56,137 nucleotides of DNA from Vibrio rhodolitus (lineage in GTDB: Bacteria > Pseudomonadota > Gammaproteobacteria > Enterobacterales > Vibrionaceae): positions 1 through 56,137 of the forward strand of contig NZ_QLYZ01000024.1 in the NCBI RefSeq assembly GCF_003350325.1, read 5' to 3'. The first letter of the stretch is position 1. Each line of letters starts with the position of its first letter. Position numbers and translations under genes: made by a program. Of the stretch, positions 26,959 through 36,520 are shown piece after piece. The notes under the pieces were generated by a model. The model did not search any database. It was not told the DNA's origin and worked only from the letters and a program-made list of their open reading frames with translations.

Positions 26959-27560
26959 ACTCGCTCCAACAGTTGATTCAGTTTCGCTTCCAAACGTGCT
27001 GCTTGGCTTTTGACATCATCCACTTGGTCACAGAAATACGCCACTTCAAGTGGTGCTGGCGTGAGCTTCCACTCTTCAGTGATCACCTGACCAAGGTGGT
27101 TTTGATGCTTACTCGCTTGCGCTTTAACAAACTGACCGACTTGAGTCGCACCTTTGACTAAGGTATGCGCGACCACATCGCCGGTCACGCGCGATAACCA
27201 CTCTTCGATATCGGGTTTGCAATCGGTCATCAACTGCGAGAACTTCTGCGCCAGTTGAATATCACCTTCTAAAATCAGCTTATCTTGCTTGATCAGTTTG
27301 GTGATATTAGCTTGCTCACGCAGCTCTGGTAATACCGATAAATTGAGCGATAAGTAACAATCAGGCTGTCCTTCATAGTGAGCCAACACATCAATTTGTT
27401 GGCTAAAGACAAATGTCAGCGTCTTGTTGAGCTCTTTAAGATGAACTTGAATCACTTGCCCTTTTAGGCGAGCAAGACGACGACCCAAGTCTGGGTCATC
27501 TTTAATTAGGGTGTTGAGCGTCGTTTCAATAACGGCGGTCACTAATGGTTCGAATGGCAT
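26955..27560 (-). CDS. ubiJ: Ubiquinone biosynthesis accessory factor UbiJ
   Basis: A 201-residue SCP2-domain lipid-binding protein that partners UbiK in the ubiquinone assembly complex. I chose ATG 27560, which has AAAGGG upstream and gives MPFEPLVTAVIETTLN; the frame is open to 27602 but that part overlaps ubiE. The SCP2 domain covers about 15-110 and the C-terminus is a heptad-rich helix (VDDVKSQAARLEAKLNQLLE), the UbiK-binding part. It sits 10 bases after ubiE. Confidence 0.92.
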   Translation of the reverse strand: MPFEPLVTAVIETTLNTLIKDDPDLGRRLARLKGQVIQVHLKELNKTLTFVFSQQIDVLAHYEGQPDCYLSLNLSVLPELREQANITKLIKQDKLILEGDIQLAQKFSQLMTDCKPDIEEWLSRVTGDVVAHTLVKGATQVGQFVKAQASKHQNHLGQVITEEWKLTPAPLEVAYFCDQVDDVKSQAARLEAKLNQLLERV

Positions 27561-27570
27561 AACAACCCTT

Positions 27571-28353
27571 TTAGAACTTGTAACCGCGGTGCAATGCAAC
27601 AATACCGCCAGTTAGGTTGTAGTAACTGGTTTGCTCAAAGCCAGCGTCATCCATCATGCCTTTCAAGGTTTCTTGATCAGGGTGCATGCGAATCGATTCT
27701 GCAAGGTAACGGTAGCTTTCTGCATCATTTGCCACTAGCTCGCCCATTTTAGGCAGTAAGTGGAATGAGTACGCATCGTACACTTTAGATAGAGGGTCAA
27801 TAATTGGCTTAGAAAACTCAAGTACCAACAGACGACCACCAGGCTTAAGCACACGGAACATAGAGCGTAGTGCTTTATCTTTGTCCGTCACGTTACGCAG
27901 GCAGAAGCTAATGGTGATCACATCAAAGTAATCATCAGGGAATGGCAATTCTTCTGCGTTCGCTTGTACATAATGCACATTACCCACTACGCCGATATCA
28001 CGCAGCTTATCACGACCCACATTAAGCATTGAGTTGTTAATGTCAGCCAACACGACATGACCTTTGTCACCAACAATGCGTGAGAATTTAGCGGTTAAGT
28101 CACCAGTACCACCACCAAGGTCAAGTACACGTTGACCCGGACGAGCGCCACTGCAATCAATCGTGAAGCGCTTCCACAAACGATGCACACCACCAGACAT
28201 TAAGTCGTTCATAATGTCGTACTTTGCTGCTACCGAGTGGAATACTTGAGCCACTTTAGCGACTTTCTCTTCTTTAGCTACGGTAGTGAAACCAAAGTGG
28301 GTGGTTTCTGCTGTTTCTAATGCTGTATTTGACTGCACGCTTGTATCCGTCAT
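27571..28353 (-). CDS. ubiE: Bifunctional ubiquinone/menaquinone C-methyltransferase
   Basis: A 260-residue SAM-dependent C-methyltransferase acting on demethylmenaquinone and on 2-polyprenyl-6-methoxy-benzoquinol. Signature regions are YDIMNDLMSGGVHRLWKR, motif I VLDLGGGTGDLTAKF, and FCLRNVTDKDKALRSMFRVLKPGG. It starts the ubiEJB cluster, which continues into tatABC, 64 bases after rmuC. Confidence 0.95.
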   Translation of the reverse strand: MTDTSVQSNTALETAETTHFGFTTVAKEEKVAKVAQVFHSVAAKYDIMNDLMSGGVHRLWKRFTIDCSGARPGQRVLDLGGGTGDLTAKFSRIVGDKGHVVLADINNSMLNVGRDKLRDIGVVGNVHYVQANAEELPFPDDYFDVITISFCLRNVTDKDKALRSMFRVLKPGGRLLVLEFSKPIIDPLSKVYDAYSFHLLPKMGELVANDAESYRYLAESIRMHPDQETLKGMMDDAGFEQTSYYNLTGGIVALHRGYKF

Positions 28354-28417
28354 TGTGATTCCTCTTCGAGCAGCTCAATAAAACTCTTCATACGTCATAG
28401 GTCTGAGCTGCGGTCGA

Positions 28418-29968
28418 TTAGTTTACTTTATCCTCAGCCGGATGTCTTTCTAACTGCGGTGGATTTTCCGCCAAATATTCATTTTCTGACACATCTTGTC
28501 CATGCGCGAGTTCTGCAATACTTGGCGAGATTGGGCGTTTCACTTCCACCCCTAGCTGTTTAAAGCTTTCCGCTTGGCGAATCACGTTACCTCGACCAGT
28601 GGCTAACTTATTCATCGCACCTTGGTAACTCTGGTTTGCTTTGTCTAGCGCACCGCCCAAGCCTTCCATATCTTCAACAAACAAACGCAGCTTGTCGTAC
28701 AGCTTACTCGCACGCTCAGCGATAATCTGCGCGTTCTGATTCTGCCTGTCATTGCGCCACAAGTTATCAATTGTTCTTAGCGCCACCAGCAAAGTGGTCG
28801 GGCTGACTAAGATAATATTGTGCTCCATGGCATCTTTAACCAAACTCGGATCCGCTTGAATCGCCACTTGGAACGCCGGCTCAACCGGAATAAACATCAA
28901 CACATAATCAAGACTGCGGATGCCTTTAAGTTGATGATAATCCTTCTGGCTCAGCCCTTTAATGTGATTACGCAGCGCAAGTAAGTGGTCACTTAGTGCA
29001 CGCTCACGATCGTGATCGCTTTGTGCATTAAAGTAACGCTCATACGCCACCAGCACCATTTTCGAGTCAATCACCACTTGTTTATCTTGCGGTAAATGTA
29101 CGATCACATCTGGCTGATAACGTTTACCAGCTTCATTTTGCAAGCTAACCTGAGTTTGATACTCGTGCCCTTCACGCAAACCCGACTCAGCCAACACGCG
29201 CGCTAGCACCACCTCACCCCAGTTGCCTTGCTGTTTATTGTCACCTTTCAGTGCTTGAGTCAGATTGACTGCTTCGCGAGTCATCTGCTCGTTTAAGCGT
29301 TGCAGGTTTTTTAGCTCATGCACTAAGGTATGACGCTCTTTGGCTTCCAGGTTAAAGCTGTCATTCACTTGGCGTTTAAACCCTTCCAACTGCTCTTTGA
29401 GTGGACCAAGTAAACCTTCCAAGCTTTGTCGATTTTGCTGATCAACTTTGGCAGTTTTAGTTTCAAACAGCTGATTGGCTAAATGCTCAAATTGTTGCTT
29501 TAGACGCTCTTCAGCTTTTTCCAACAGTTGCAGTTTCTCTTGGCTAGCCAATTGCGCTTGTTGATGACGCGCTTCTTGTTCACGCAATTGCGCTTCCAGT
29601 TGTGATTTTTGCTCACGCACTTGAGTCAGATCATCGGCATATTGCTGACGCTCCTGCTTTACCGCCTCGAAATAGCGTAGCTTTTCCATCACCGCCATCA
29701 ATTTGCCGTGCGACTGTTTGAGTTCGTATGCGGCTTTATCGCGATCTTCATCCAGCTCATCAAGCTCTTGTTGCGCTTCACTAAGCGACTGTTTTAACTG
29801 ACTGATCTGTGAGTCTGCCAATTGCTGATTGGATTCTAATTGCTGTTCGAGCAGTTGGCTTTCTAAGCTTAATTTTTGCTTTACCCACCAACCGACTGCC
29901 ACTCCGCTGATTGCGGCGCCACCAAGGGCACTAAATAACACGCTTTGGTTCTCGATAATCCATTGCAT
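28418..29968 (-). CDS. rmuC: DNA recombination protein RmuC
   Basis: A 516-residue RmuC protein, which limits inversions at short inverted repeats. An N-terminal membrane helix (residues about 8-28) is followed by a long coiled coil (30-210) rich in Gln and Glu. The PD-(D/E)XK-like RmuC core begins at GNWGEVVLARVLAESGL and contains YQPDVIVHLPQDKQVVIDSKM, the likely nuclease-fold motif. It lies just upstream of ubiE in the same direction, as in E. coli. A CTG-N10-CAG palindrome lies upstream. Confidence 0.93.
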   Translation of the reverse strand: MQWIIENQSVLFSALGGAAISGVAVGWWVKQKLSLESQLLEQQLESNQQLADSQISQLKQSLSEAQQELDELDEDRDKAAYELKQSHGKLMAVMEKLRYFEAVKQERQQYADDLTQVREQKSQLEAQLREQEARHQQAQLASQEKLQLLEKAEERLKQQFEHLANQLFETKTAKVDQQNRQSLEGLLGPLKEQLEGFKRQVNDSFNLEAKERHTLVHELKNLQRLNEQMTREAVNLTQALKGDNKQQGNWGEVVLARVLAESGLREGHEYQTQVSLQNEAGKRYQPDVIVHLPQDKQVVIDSKMVLVAYERYFNAQSDHDRERALSDHLLALRNHIKGLSQKDYHQLKGIRSLDYVLMFIPVEPAFQVAIQADPSLVKDAMEHNIILVSPTTLLVALRTIDNLWRNDRQNQNAQIIAERASKLYDKLRLFVEDMEGLGGALDKANQSYQGAMNKLATGRGNVIRQAESFKQLGVEVKRPISPSIAELAHGQDVSENEYLAENPPQLERHPAEDKVN

Positions 29969-30018
29969 AATAAGGCGTTAACTCTTTTCTATTGCTTGCA
30001 AATAATGGTATTTCACCA

Positions 30019-30034
30019 CTGGATAAATGTCCAG
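30019..30034 (-). promoter_or_regulatory. LexA-like palindrome upstream of rmuC
   Basis: CTGGACATTTATCCAG (minus strand) has the CTG-N10-CAG frame of gammaproteobacterial LexA boxes, but with G/C in place of the usual T/A next to the triplets. It lies 51 bases before the rmuC ATG. It could equally belong to the divergent transporter gene. Confidence 0.35.
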
Positions 30035-30130
30035 TTTGTCGGTTAGATAATCAACAGATACACTTAGCTCCCCGTACACTGTGCGAATGGTTCGCTAGGT
30101 GCGTTTTTGCTTGCTATATGAAGGAACACT

Positions 30131-31033
30131 ATGAACGAGCGCCGCGCGTTGGGGTTTGGTTTGTCTGCAGTTTTGCTCTGGTCGACAGTAGCCACCGCAT
30201 TTAAGCTAACTCTGGCTGAATTTACTCCTATCCAAATGCTGACAATCGCCAGCATTGTTTCTGCTCTGGTTTTGATTGTTATTTGTGGCGTACAAGGAAA
30301 GCTTGCTTCCCTCTCTGCCGTTTTCCTCTCCAATCCTTGGTACTACTTACTACTGGGTTTAATCAACCCATTGGCTTACTACATCATTTTATTTAAGGCT
30401 TATGATTTGCTCCCAGCATCGCAAGCACAAGCGATCAACTACAGCTGGGCGATCACTTTGACCTTAATGGCAGCCGTCTTTCTTGGTCAGCAGATCCGCA
30501 AGCAAGATTGGATCGCATGTGTGCTGAGCTATTTTGGTGTGGTGGTGATTGCCACTAAAGGCGACATTCTCGGGCTCAATTTTGAAAGCCCACTTGGAGT
30601 GGGATTAGCGCTGCTTTCAACCCTGCTTTGGGCTGGCTACTGGATTCTAAATACCAAAAATAAAGCCGATCCTGTGGTGGGTGTATTGCTCGGCTTTTTA
30701 GTCGCTATCCCGTTTGCGATTGGTCTGAGTATTTGGGAGGGTGCCAACTGGAGCCAAATCACCCCTTCGGGCTGGTTAGCTGTGACCTACGTGGGTCTAT
30801 TTGAAATGGGCATCACTTTTGTATTGTGGCTAAGCGCATTAAAACTGACGCAAAACACCGCGCGTATTAGCAACCTGATTTTTGCCTCACCGTTTATCTC
30901 GCTGATCCTACTCGCGACCGTGATTGGCGAGAGCATCCACCCAACCACCTTAATTGGTTTGGTGCTGATTATTGCTGGCCTCGTGATTCAGCAGCTGAAA
31001 TTTAAAGCTAAATTAGCCACCAGCGCAGAATAA
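30131..31033 (+). CDS. EamA/DMT-family transporter
   Basis: A 300-residue inner-membrane protein with about ten membrane helices arranged as two EamA repeats (residues about 5-145 and 158-295). Such proteins are metabolite exporters or importers; the substrate cannot be told from sequence. The N-terminal repeat contains LLWSTVATAFKLTL, and the C-terminal one GLFEMGITFVLWLSALKLT, both EamA-like. It is divergent from rmuC and ends at its own terminator. Confidence 0.85.
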   Translation: MNERRALGFGLSAVLLWSTVATAFKLTLAEFTPIQMLTIASIVSALVLIVICGVQGKLASLSAVFLSNPWYYLLLGLINPLAYYIILFKAYDLLPASQAQAINYSWAITLTLMAAVFLGQQIRKQDWIACVLSYFGVVVIATKGDILGLNFESPLGVGLALLSTLLWAGYWILNTKNKADPVVGVLLGFLVAIPFAIGLSIWEGANWSQITPSGWLAVTYVGLFEMGITFVLWLSALKLTQNTARISNLIFASPFISLILLATVIGESIHPTTLIGLVLIIAGLVIQQLKFKAKLATSAE

Positions 31034-31044
31034 AAGCGACCTTC

Positions 31045-31073
31045 TAAAAGCCACCTTCGGGTGGCTTTTTTCC
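31045..31073 (+). terminator. Terminator of the EamA transporter gene
   Basis: AAAAGCCACC pairs with GGTGGCTTTT around TTCG-type loop bases, followed by T's. Confidence 0.9.
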
Positions 31074-31276
31074 TACCGACTGCTATATCAATCAAGATAA
31101 ATTACACATCAAACCAACAACTTAGCGGTCAAATTGGCAGCAGAGTCCAAGTTTCAAGTTTTGTTTTGGCATTAAGATCTAGCATTTATCATCATTTTGA
31201 GCCGCTGGTTAACATCCCAATCATAATCCCCGCGAATCTATTCAACGCATTTATCAATAATAATAAGGAATAATGC

Positions 31277-34200
31277 ATGAGACTTTCGCAACTCTCACTT
31301 TTGATCGGCGGTGTTCTTGCCAGCTCACACATAGCGGCAGAGACACTTAACCTGTCGCAACTGAGTGCCCAAGTGCAACAACAGCTGTTTGCGATGCAGC
31401 AACTGGCAACGGATGACAGCAACATTGTCGTTCACCAAGATGGTCGCCGCTTCTTACAATACCAAGGCAAGCAGTATTGGGTAAACCATGAGAACTTCCC
31501 GAAGTTCCCACTCAACGATGCTGGCGGTGAATACTCGACCGCTTTTCCTTTTGTCGACAGTAACTGGGAATACATCGCCTACAATGGTGGTTTCTACTTG
31601 ATGCATCGTGAACTTGGCGTAATGAACGCTAACGACATCGGCTGCTACGTGGAATATCTCCCTGCAAGCCGTGGTTCACAGCTCGAAGACGGCAGTTACA
31701 TCACTGAATCCGACATGATTCTGCGCACCGTTATGTCTGACTGTGGTGAGCTGGCAATACCAAACCTTGAGTCATTCAAAATTGGTTCTTTGTCTGATAT
31801 TGGCGTTGAACTAACTTGGGATGAACATCACCCGGGCAATGACTATGTCATCGATCTTACAGCACGACCAGCCAACAGCTCACCGATTGTTTACCGCTAC
31901 CGCACCAACGAGCCAGGTCTCTATATCAGTGATTTAGAGCCAAACACCCGCTACGAAGTTGAGATTGAAGCGTGTAATGATTTGGGTTGTGCTAAACAAC
32001 AATTGAGCTTTACGACTTTAGCTGAGCGTCTCGCCTACAACGATAGCCGCACAGCAGTAAACCACCTTTCAGGCTCACTGCGTGCGCACATTAACTTTAC
32101 CCAAACCCACACCAGCGTGATGCCAAACGGCAACGATGAACTCAATCACCCTAACCTAGTGATGGATCGTGCAGCGCTGCTATTAGTGACACCAAATCAA
32201 CCATTGATTCAACAGATGTGGGTAGAGGTTGAACTGGATGGCATTAGCCAAGGTCGCTTTGCGCTGCTACCGCCGAGTGCCCTAGCCGATACAGACCAAC
32301 CTGATAACGGTCGCAGCAAAGTGGTCTTCTCGAAATACGCTTGGAGCCTACCGCTGCAATGGGATTGGATGAAACCGGGATTGTCGCTTAAGTTCAGTGA
32401 CAACCGTGGTCGTGAAGGCGTACTAGCGCAAAATGATTTAGTGTTCGCTGGCGCGCCCGAAATGGTGATTCAGAACATCGATATCGGTATGTTGGTCGAA
32501 CCGCGCGATCAGTACGAAATGATCGACCGTATGCCTGAACTGGCGACAGACTACTTCCAAAAAATTCCGGTATCCAAACTGGTCATGGCAGACTACACAC
32601 CGCTGCACCTACGCAAAGTTACGCTACCCAATGGCAAGGTTTACACTAGAGCCAGCGAATACGACAACCCTGGGGTTTACGCTGGTGACATGCGTGAATA
32701 CATTGGTAAACGTCTGATTTCAATGGGCATCAATAATGCGAACTTCGGCATCGTTGACACCGCCGGTGGTAGCGCACACTGGGCTCGTCCATTTAGCCAT
32801 ATTACTGCGCACAACAACCGCGGACGCTACCTCGCCGAAGATGAAGATGGCAACATCACCTCAAGTGTTATCCACCATGGTTTAAGTGGTGGCGGCGGTA
32901 TGGTGACCTTAAGTGGTACCCGTGGTAACGAATGGTCTCACGAGCTGGGTCACAACTACGGTCGTGGTCACCATCCGAAAAACGCCTCAATCCACGATAT
33001 GGAATCTGGCTGGGGTTGGGATGCGCGCTATAACCGCTTTATCGGCAACCTACACTGGTCTGATGCAGCGCAAACCGTGACCAATACCAATAGTGGCGAG
33101 AGCGTTGAACCCTTTGCTGATCAATTCCGCTTTATGCGCGAAGCAATGGGTGGCGGTGAAAGTGCACGTACTGGCTTGATCAGTCACTACACCTTAGAGC
33201 ACCCAATTGCCGCTCGCGTAACGCAAAACTGGTTTAACGGTGCGAGCAACGTCGATACCAATAGCGCTACGGGCTACTCAGCGTGGGATCAAGAGACTCA
33301 ACGTTACGTCGAATCTGCAACCAATCAACGCGCAGTTAGTGAGAAAGGCGTACCGGTGATCACCGTACTCGGTATCTACGACCCAACTGAAGCGAATCCA
33401 AGCCAGATCTACCCACTGATCTACTCAAACTACGGCAACCTGTTTGAGTTGCCAGAGCCAAGCAACATCCCAGTACAACGTGAAGGTTGGGTCGCTGCCG
33501 ATACTATTACTGCCGAAGATCGCCTCAACACCGAATGGCAAACCATCAAAGTGGACAATCAGTGGTTGCCACTGTGTCAGTTTAGCTACACCAGCCAAGG
33601 CGGTACGCAAGCTAACTTTATTGGCTATGAAGAGGGTGAGCAGTGCCGTGTAACCAGCGAAATGGTTTGGCATATTGATGGTCAAACAGAAGTGCCGGTC
33701 TCTGAATCGCTACAATACCAACTGCTAGCAAGCAAAGGCGAACTGGTCGGCAATATTACTTACACACCAACCCCTGAACTAGGTGAAATGACGTTGTGTA
33801 GTCTCAACAAGCCAGGTACCGGTCACGATGGTGCGGGCTTCCTTGCGGACAACAAGTGTAAGCAAATTGATGGCATGAAACACAGCAATGGCGCGCTTTG
33901 GGCTTACGCAACTCACCAAGGTGGCATTGACCAATACCAAGTGGAATCACAGAAGCAGTGTCAGCTAGTGGTTGAAAACCAAGATGGATCGGTCGATAAA
34001 ATTGCACTGCATGGCAAACGCTACAGCAGCGGTGAGAGCAACAAGTTCCACCTCAATTTACCAGCGGAACGTCATCCAGAGCGCATCAGTATTGAATGTT
34101 CTGGCGCAGAAGGCAGCACAGCTATTCTCGATACAGTACTGACGCCACGTAACCCGGCAGCAGACGAGTTAGTCGGTCCGGTGATTGTGGGACAAGAAAA

Positions 34201-34711
34201 CGGTTACCAAGATTTTGATGTCGACATGCCGAGCGGTTGGATGGCTCATAACGAGCAATTTAATCCTGAGGAACTTACGGCAAATCAACGCAGCTACTTG
34301 GCAACCATGCGCTTAGGCGAGAAATCTGAGTATGTGTGTCGCTTCCCAATGACGATCAATGGCAACGAAAAACTGTTGCATGGTTACGTTGAATCATTCG
34401 GCAACGGTGACTACCAATGTACTGGCGGCAGTGACATTACGGTGCGTGATAACCAAGGTGAACGTGAGATGGTTTCAGAACTTAACCAGTTTGAATGGCT
34501 GTCACTGCATGACCGCAGCCAAGTGGGTGCACCCGTGATTGCTTCACCACAGTCTAATGCCACTTTGTGTAGCCTAACTAAAGGCGGTGAGTGGTACGGG
34601 GTTGGCTTCGTCAATGCCGGTGGTCAATGTGTACAAGAGCCTGAAGTTTACTGGTCTAATGGCAACCAATGGATTTTCTCTAGTGGTTACGCCGTACATC
34701 AATACCGCTAA
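31277..34711 (+). CDS. Secreted zinc metalloprotease, peptidase family M66 (StcE/TagA-like)
   Basis: A 1144-residue exported protein related to mucin-type glycoproteases StcE of E. coli and TagA of V. cholerae. A signal peptide covers about residues 1-20 (ends SSHIAAE). A fibronectin-III-like domain spans about 160-250. The active site is HELGHNYGRGHH at 555-566, matching HExxHxxGxxH with H555, H559, H565 as zinc ligands and E556 as base. The C-terminal 380 residues hold Cys-paired modules starting near 765, 838, 1020 and 1096, probably carbohydrate-binding. AAGGA precedes the ATG. It is a lone gene between housekeeping neighbours, so likely acquired. Confidence 0.88.
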   Translation: MRLSQLSLLIGGVLASSHIAAETLNLSQLSAQVQQQLFAMQQLATDDSNIVVHQDGRRFLQYQGKQYWVNHENFPKFPLNDAGGEYSTAFPFVDSNWEYIAYNGGFYLMHRELGVMNANDIGCYVEYLPASRGSQLEDGSYITESDMILRTVMSDCGELAIPNLESFKIGSLSDIGVELTWDEHHPGNDYVIDLTARPANSSPIVYRYRTNEPGLYISDLEPNTRYEVEIEACNDLGCAKQQLSFTTLAERLAYNDSRTAVNHLSGSLRAHINFTQTHTSVMPNGNDELNHPNLVMDRAALLLVTPNQPLIQQMWVEVELDGISQGRFALLPPSALADTDQPDNGRSKVVFSKYAWSLPLQWDWMKPGLSLKFSDNRGREGVLAQNDLVFAGAPEMVIQNIDIGMLVEPRDQYEMIDRMPELATDYFQKIPVSKLVMADYTPLHLRKVTLPNGKVYTRASEYDNPGVYAGDMREYIGKRLISMGINNANFGIVDTAGGSAHWARPFSHITAHNNRGRYLAEDEDGNITSSVIHHGLSGGGGMVTLSGTRGNEWSHELGHNYGRGHHPKNASIHDMESGWGWDARYNRFIGNLHWSDAAQTVTNTNSGESVEPFADQFRFMREAMGGGESARTGLISHYTLEHPIAARVTQNWFNGASNVDTNSATGYSAWDQETQRYVESATNQRAVSEKGVPVITVLGIYDPTEANPSQIYPLIYSNYGNLFELPEPSNIPVQREGWVAADTITAEDRLNTEWQTIKVDNQWLPLCQFSYTSQGGTQANFIGYEEGEQCRVTSEMVWHIDGQTEVPVSESLQYQLLASKGELVGNITYTPTPELGEMTLCSLNKPGTGHDGAGFLADNKCKQIDGMKHSNGALWAYATHQGGIDQYQVESQKQCQLVVENQDGSVDKIALHGKRYSSGESNKFHLNLPAERHPERISIECSGAEGSTAILDTVLTPRNPAADELVGPVIVGQENGYQDFDVDMPSGWMAHNEQFNPEELTANQRSYLATMRLGEKSEYVCRFPMTINGNEKLLHGYVESFGNGDYQCTGGSDITVRDNQGEREMVSELNQFEWLSLHDRSQVGAPVIASPQSNATLCSLTKGGEWYGVGFVNAGGQCVQEPEVYWSNGNQWIFSSGYAVHQYR

Positions 34712-34730
34712 TCACATTTAAAACCAACAA

Positions 34731-34758
34731 CAAAGGGCGCCTCGGCGCCCTTTGATTT
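34731..34758. terminator. Bidirectional terminator between the M66 protease gene and yhiN
   Basis: AAAGGGCGCC pairs with GGCGCCCTTT around TC-rich loop bases. It serves the two convergent genes. Confidence 0.8.
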
Positions 34759-34776
34759 AAGAAAATAACTTAACGA

Positions 34777-35964
34777 TTAAGCGTGCTGCCCAGCAACAAA
34801 GCCAGAGCTCCAGCACCATTGGAAGTTATAACCACCCAACCAGCCAGTCACATCCATCACTTCCCCAATAAAGAACAAGCCCTTCACTTGCTTACACTCC
34901 ATGCTTTTCGAAGAGAGATGATCGGTATCAACCCCACCTAAAGTCACTTCTGCGGTGCGGTAGCCTTCTGTGCCATTTGGGGCAATCTGCCAATTCTCTA
35001 AGTATTCAGTGACCTGCTTAAGCTGCTTTTCATTAAATTGTTTCAGCGGTTTGTCTTCCAGCTCTTTACGCTCAATCATTACTTCGACCAAACGCTTTGG
35101 CAGCACTTTCGCCAGCGTATTTTTCAGGCTCTGATTTGGGTGCTTCTCTCTTGATGCGGTAAGCAATTGATCTACGTCTGCTTCTGGCACTAGGTTGATA
35201 GTCACTTGCTGACCTGCTTTCCAGAAGGAAGAGATTTGCAACACCGCAGGACCTGATAAACCGCGATGAGTAAATAGCAGCGCCTCTTTAAATACCGTGC
35301 CATCTTGGGCGGTAATTTCAGCCGGAATCGCGATACCTGACAGCATTTCGAAATCTTCTTTATCTTGCTTATGCAGAGTAAACGGCACTAAGCCTGCGGT
35401 AGTTGGCACCACTGGCAAACCAAACTGCTCGGCAATCTTGTAGCCAAATGGGGTTGCGCCCAATTTTGGCATCGACAAACCTCCGGTTGCCACGACCAAT
35501 GACTGACACTCAATCTGATTGGTATTGGTATGCAAACTAAAGCCTTGCTCGGTTTGCTCTATCTGATGAATATCTTGCTGGTAGCGCAACTGAACTTTGG
35601 CATTCTGACACTCATCAAGCAGCATGCTGACGATTTGCTTCGCTGAATCGAGACAGAACAACTGACCATGATCGCGCTCTTCAAACTCAATCCCATATTT
35701 GCTCACCATTGAGATGAAATCCCAGTTGGTGTATTGCGACAGAGCTGATTTAACAAAGTGGGGGTTGCGGCAAAGGTAGTTGTTCGCACTGACATCATAG
35801 TTAGTGAAGTTGCAGCGACCACCACCGGAAATAAGAATCTTACGCCCTGGCTTTTTCGCATGATCAAGCACCAATACTTTGCGCCCACGCTTGCCTGCCT
35901 CAGCAGCACACATTAATCCAGCGGCACCAGCACCGATAATGACGACGTCAAACTTCTCACTCAT
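34777..35964 (-). CDS. HI0933-family flavoprotein (YhiN-like NAD(P)/FAD-dependent oxidoreductase)
   Basis: A 395-residue FAD-binding protein. The dinucleotide motif VVIIGAGAAGLMCAAEAGKRG is at about 6-26, followed by the family signature KPGRKILISGGGRCNFTN. The end GLFFIGEVMDVTGWLGGYNFQWCWSSG is the second FAD site typical of HI0933/YhiN/BaiN proteins. The substrate is not established for most members. It is convergent with the M66 gene. Confidence 0.88.
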   Translation of the reverse strand: MSEKFDVVIIGAGAAGLMCAAEAGKRGRKVLVLDHAKKPGRKILISGGGRCNFTNYDVSANNYLCRNPHFVKSALSQYTNWDFISMVSKYGIEFEERDHGQLFCLDSAKQIVSMLLDECQNAKVQLRYQQDIHQIEQTEQGFSLHTNTNQIECQSLVVATGGLSMPKLGATPFGYKIAEQFGLPVVPTTAGLVPFTLHKQDKEDFEMLSGIAIPAEITAQDGTVFKEALLFTHRGLSGPAVLQISSFWKAGQQVTINLVPEADVDQLLTASREKHPNQSLKNTLAKVLPKRLVEVMIERKELEDKPLKQFNEKQLKQVTEYLENWQIAPNGTEGYRTAEVTLGGVDTDHLSSKSMECKQVKGLFFIGEVMDVTGWLGGYNFQWCWSSGFVAGQHA

Positions 35965-35993
35965 GATGACTTACTCAAACAACTTTAAACGCA

Positions 35994-36027
35994 ATAAAAA
36001 AGGATGTGCAAATTTTGCACATCCTTG
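35994..36027 (-). terminator. Terminator of uspB
   Basis: On the minus strand AAGGATGTGCAAA pairs with TTTGCACATCCTT around a few bases, followed by a T-run. It separates uspB from yhiN. Confidence 0.85.
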
Positions 36028-36126
36028 CTAATCGAGGCGCTATTCTAGCGATTCTTTTTCTGATTGCCAATTAATCAACCCAAGTCGACAACTTGTTAGC
36101 TAGCCTATCAATCAGAACTTCTGGGG

Positions 36127-36450
36127 TCAGAGAATAAAGGCAGCCAGCAGCGTAACACCGATCAAAGCCATCGTCAGAATGAAGAGTTCTCTGACTCGAG
36201 CGCACTTAGAAGTAAAGACCGGGTCATGGTGATGGTGATACTCTTTCGTCTTGAGATAAGAGTAGAGCTTGAATTGCTTGCTCACATTGCCATGGGTGGT
36301 AAAGAAGCCACCGCCATCGACCTGTTGATAAAGCAAAGGATGAGCTTCTCGCATCACATAAATAAGTGAACGCAACGCGGTCAAATACCTAGCTAGATTC
36401 ACTAGAGTAACCAACATAAGTACGAATAGAATGGTGTCTGCACTGATCAT
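36127..36450 (-). CDS. uspB: Universal stress protein B
   Basis: A 107-residue membrane protein with helices at about 5-25 and 88-107. The conserved block PLLYQQVDGGGFFTTHGNVSKQ and the HHHHDPVF segment match E. coli UspB, which is sigma-S dependent and linked to ethanol sensitivity. It has the expected neighbourhood near uspA, with ferritin inserted between them. Confidence 0.9.
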   Translation of the reverse strand: MISADTILFVLMLVTLVNLARYLTALRSLIYVMREAHPLLYQQVDGGGFFTTHGNVSKQFKLYSYLKTKEYHHHHDPVFTSKCARVRELFILTMALIGVTLLAAFIL

Positions 36451-36520
36451 CTTTCCTCCCTACACCTTCTATACATGCCCGAAGAAAAGACGATCCGATT
36501 AGAGGGTCTTTGGCTGTTAA

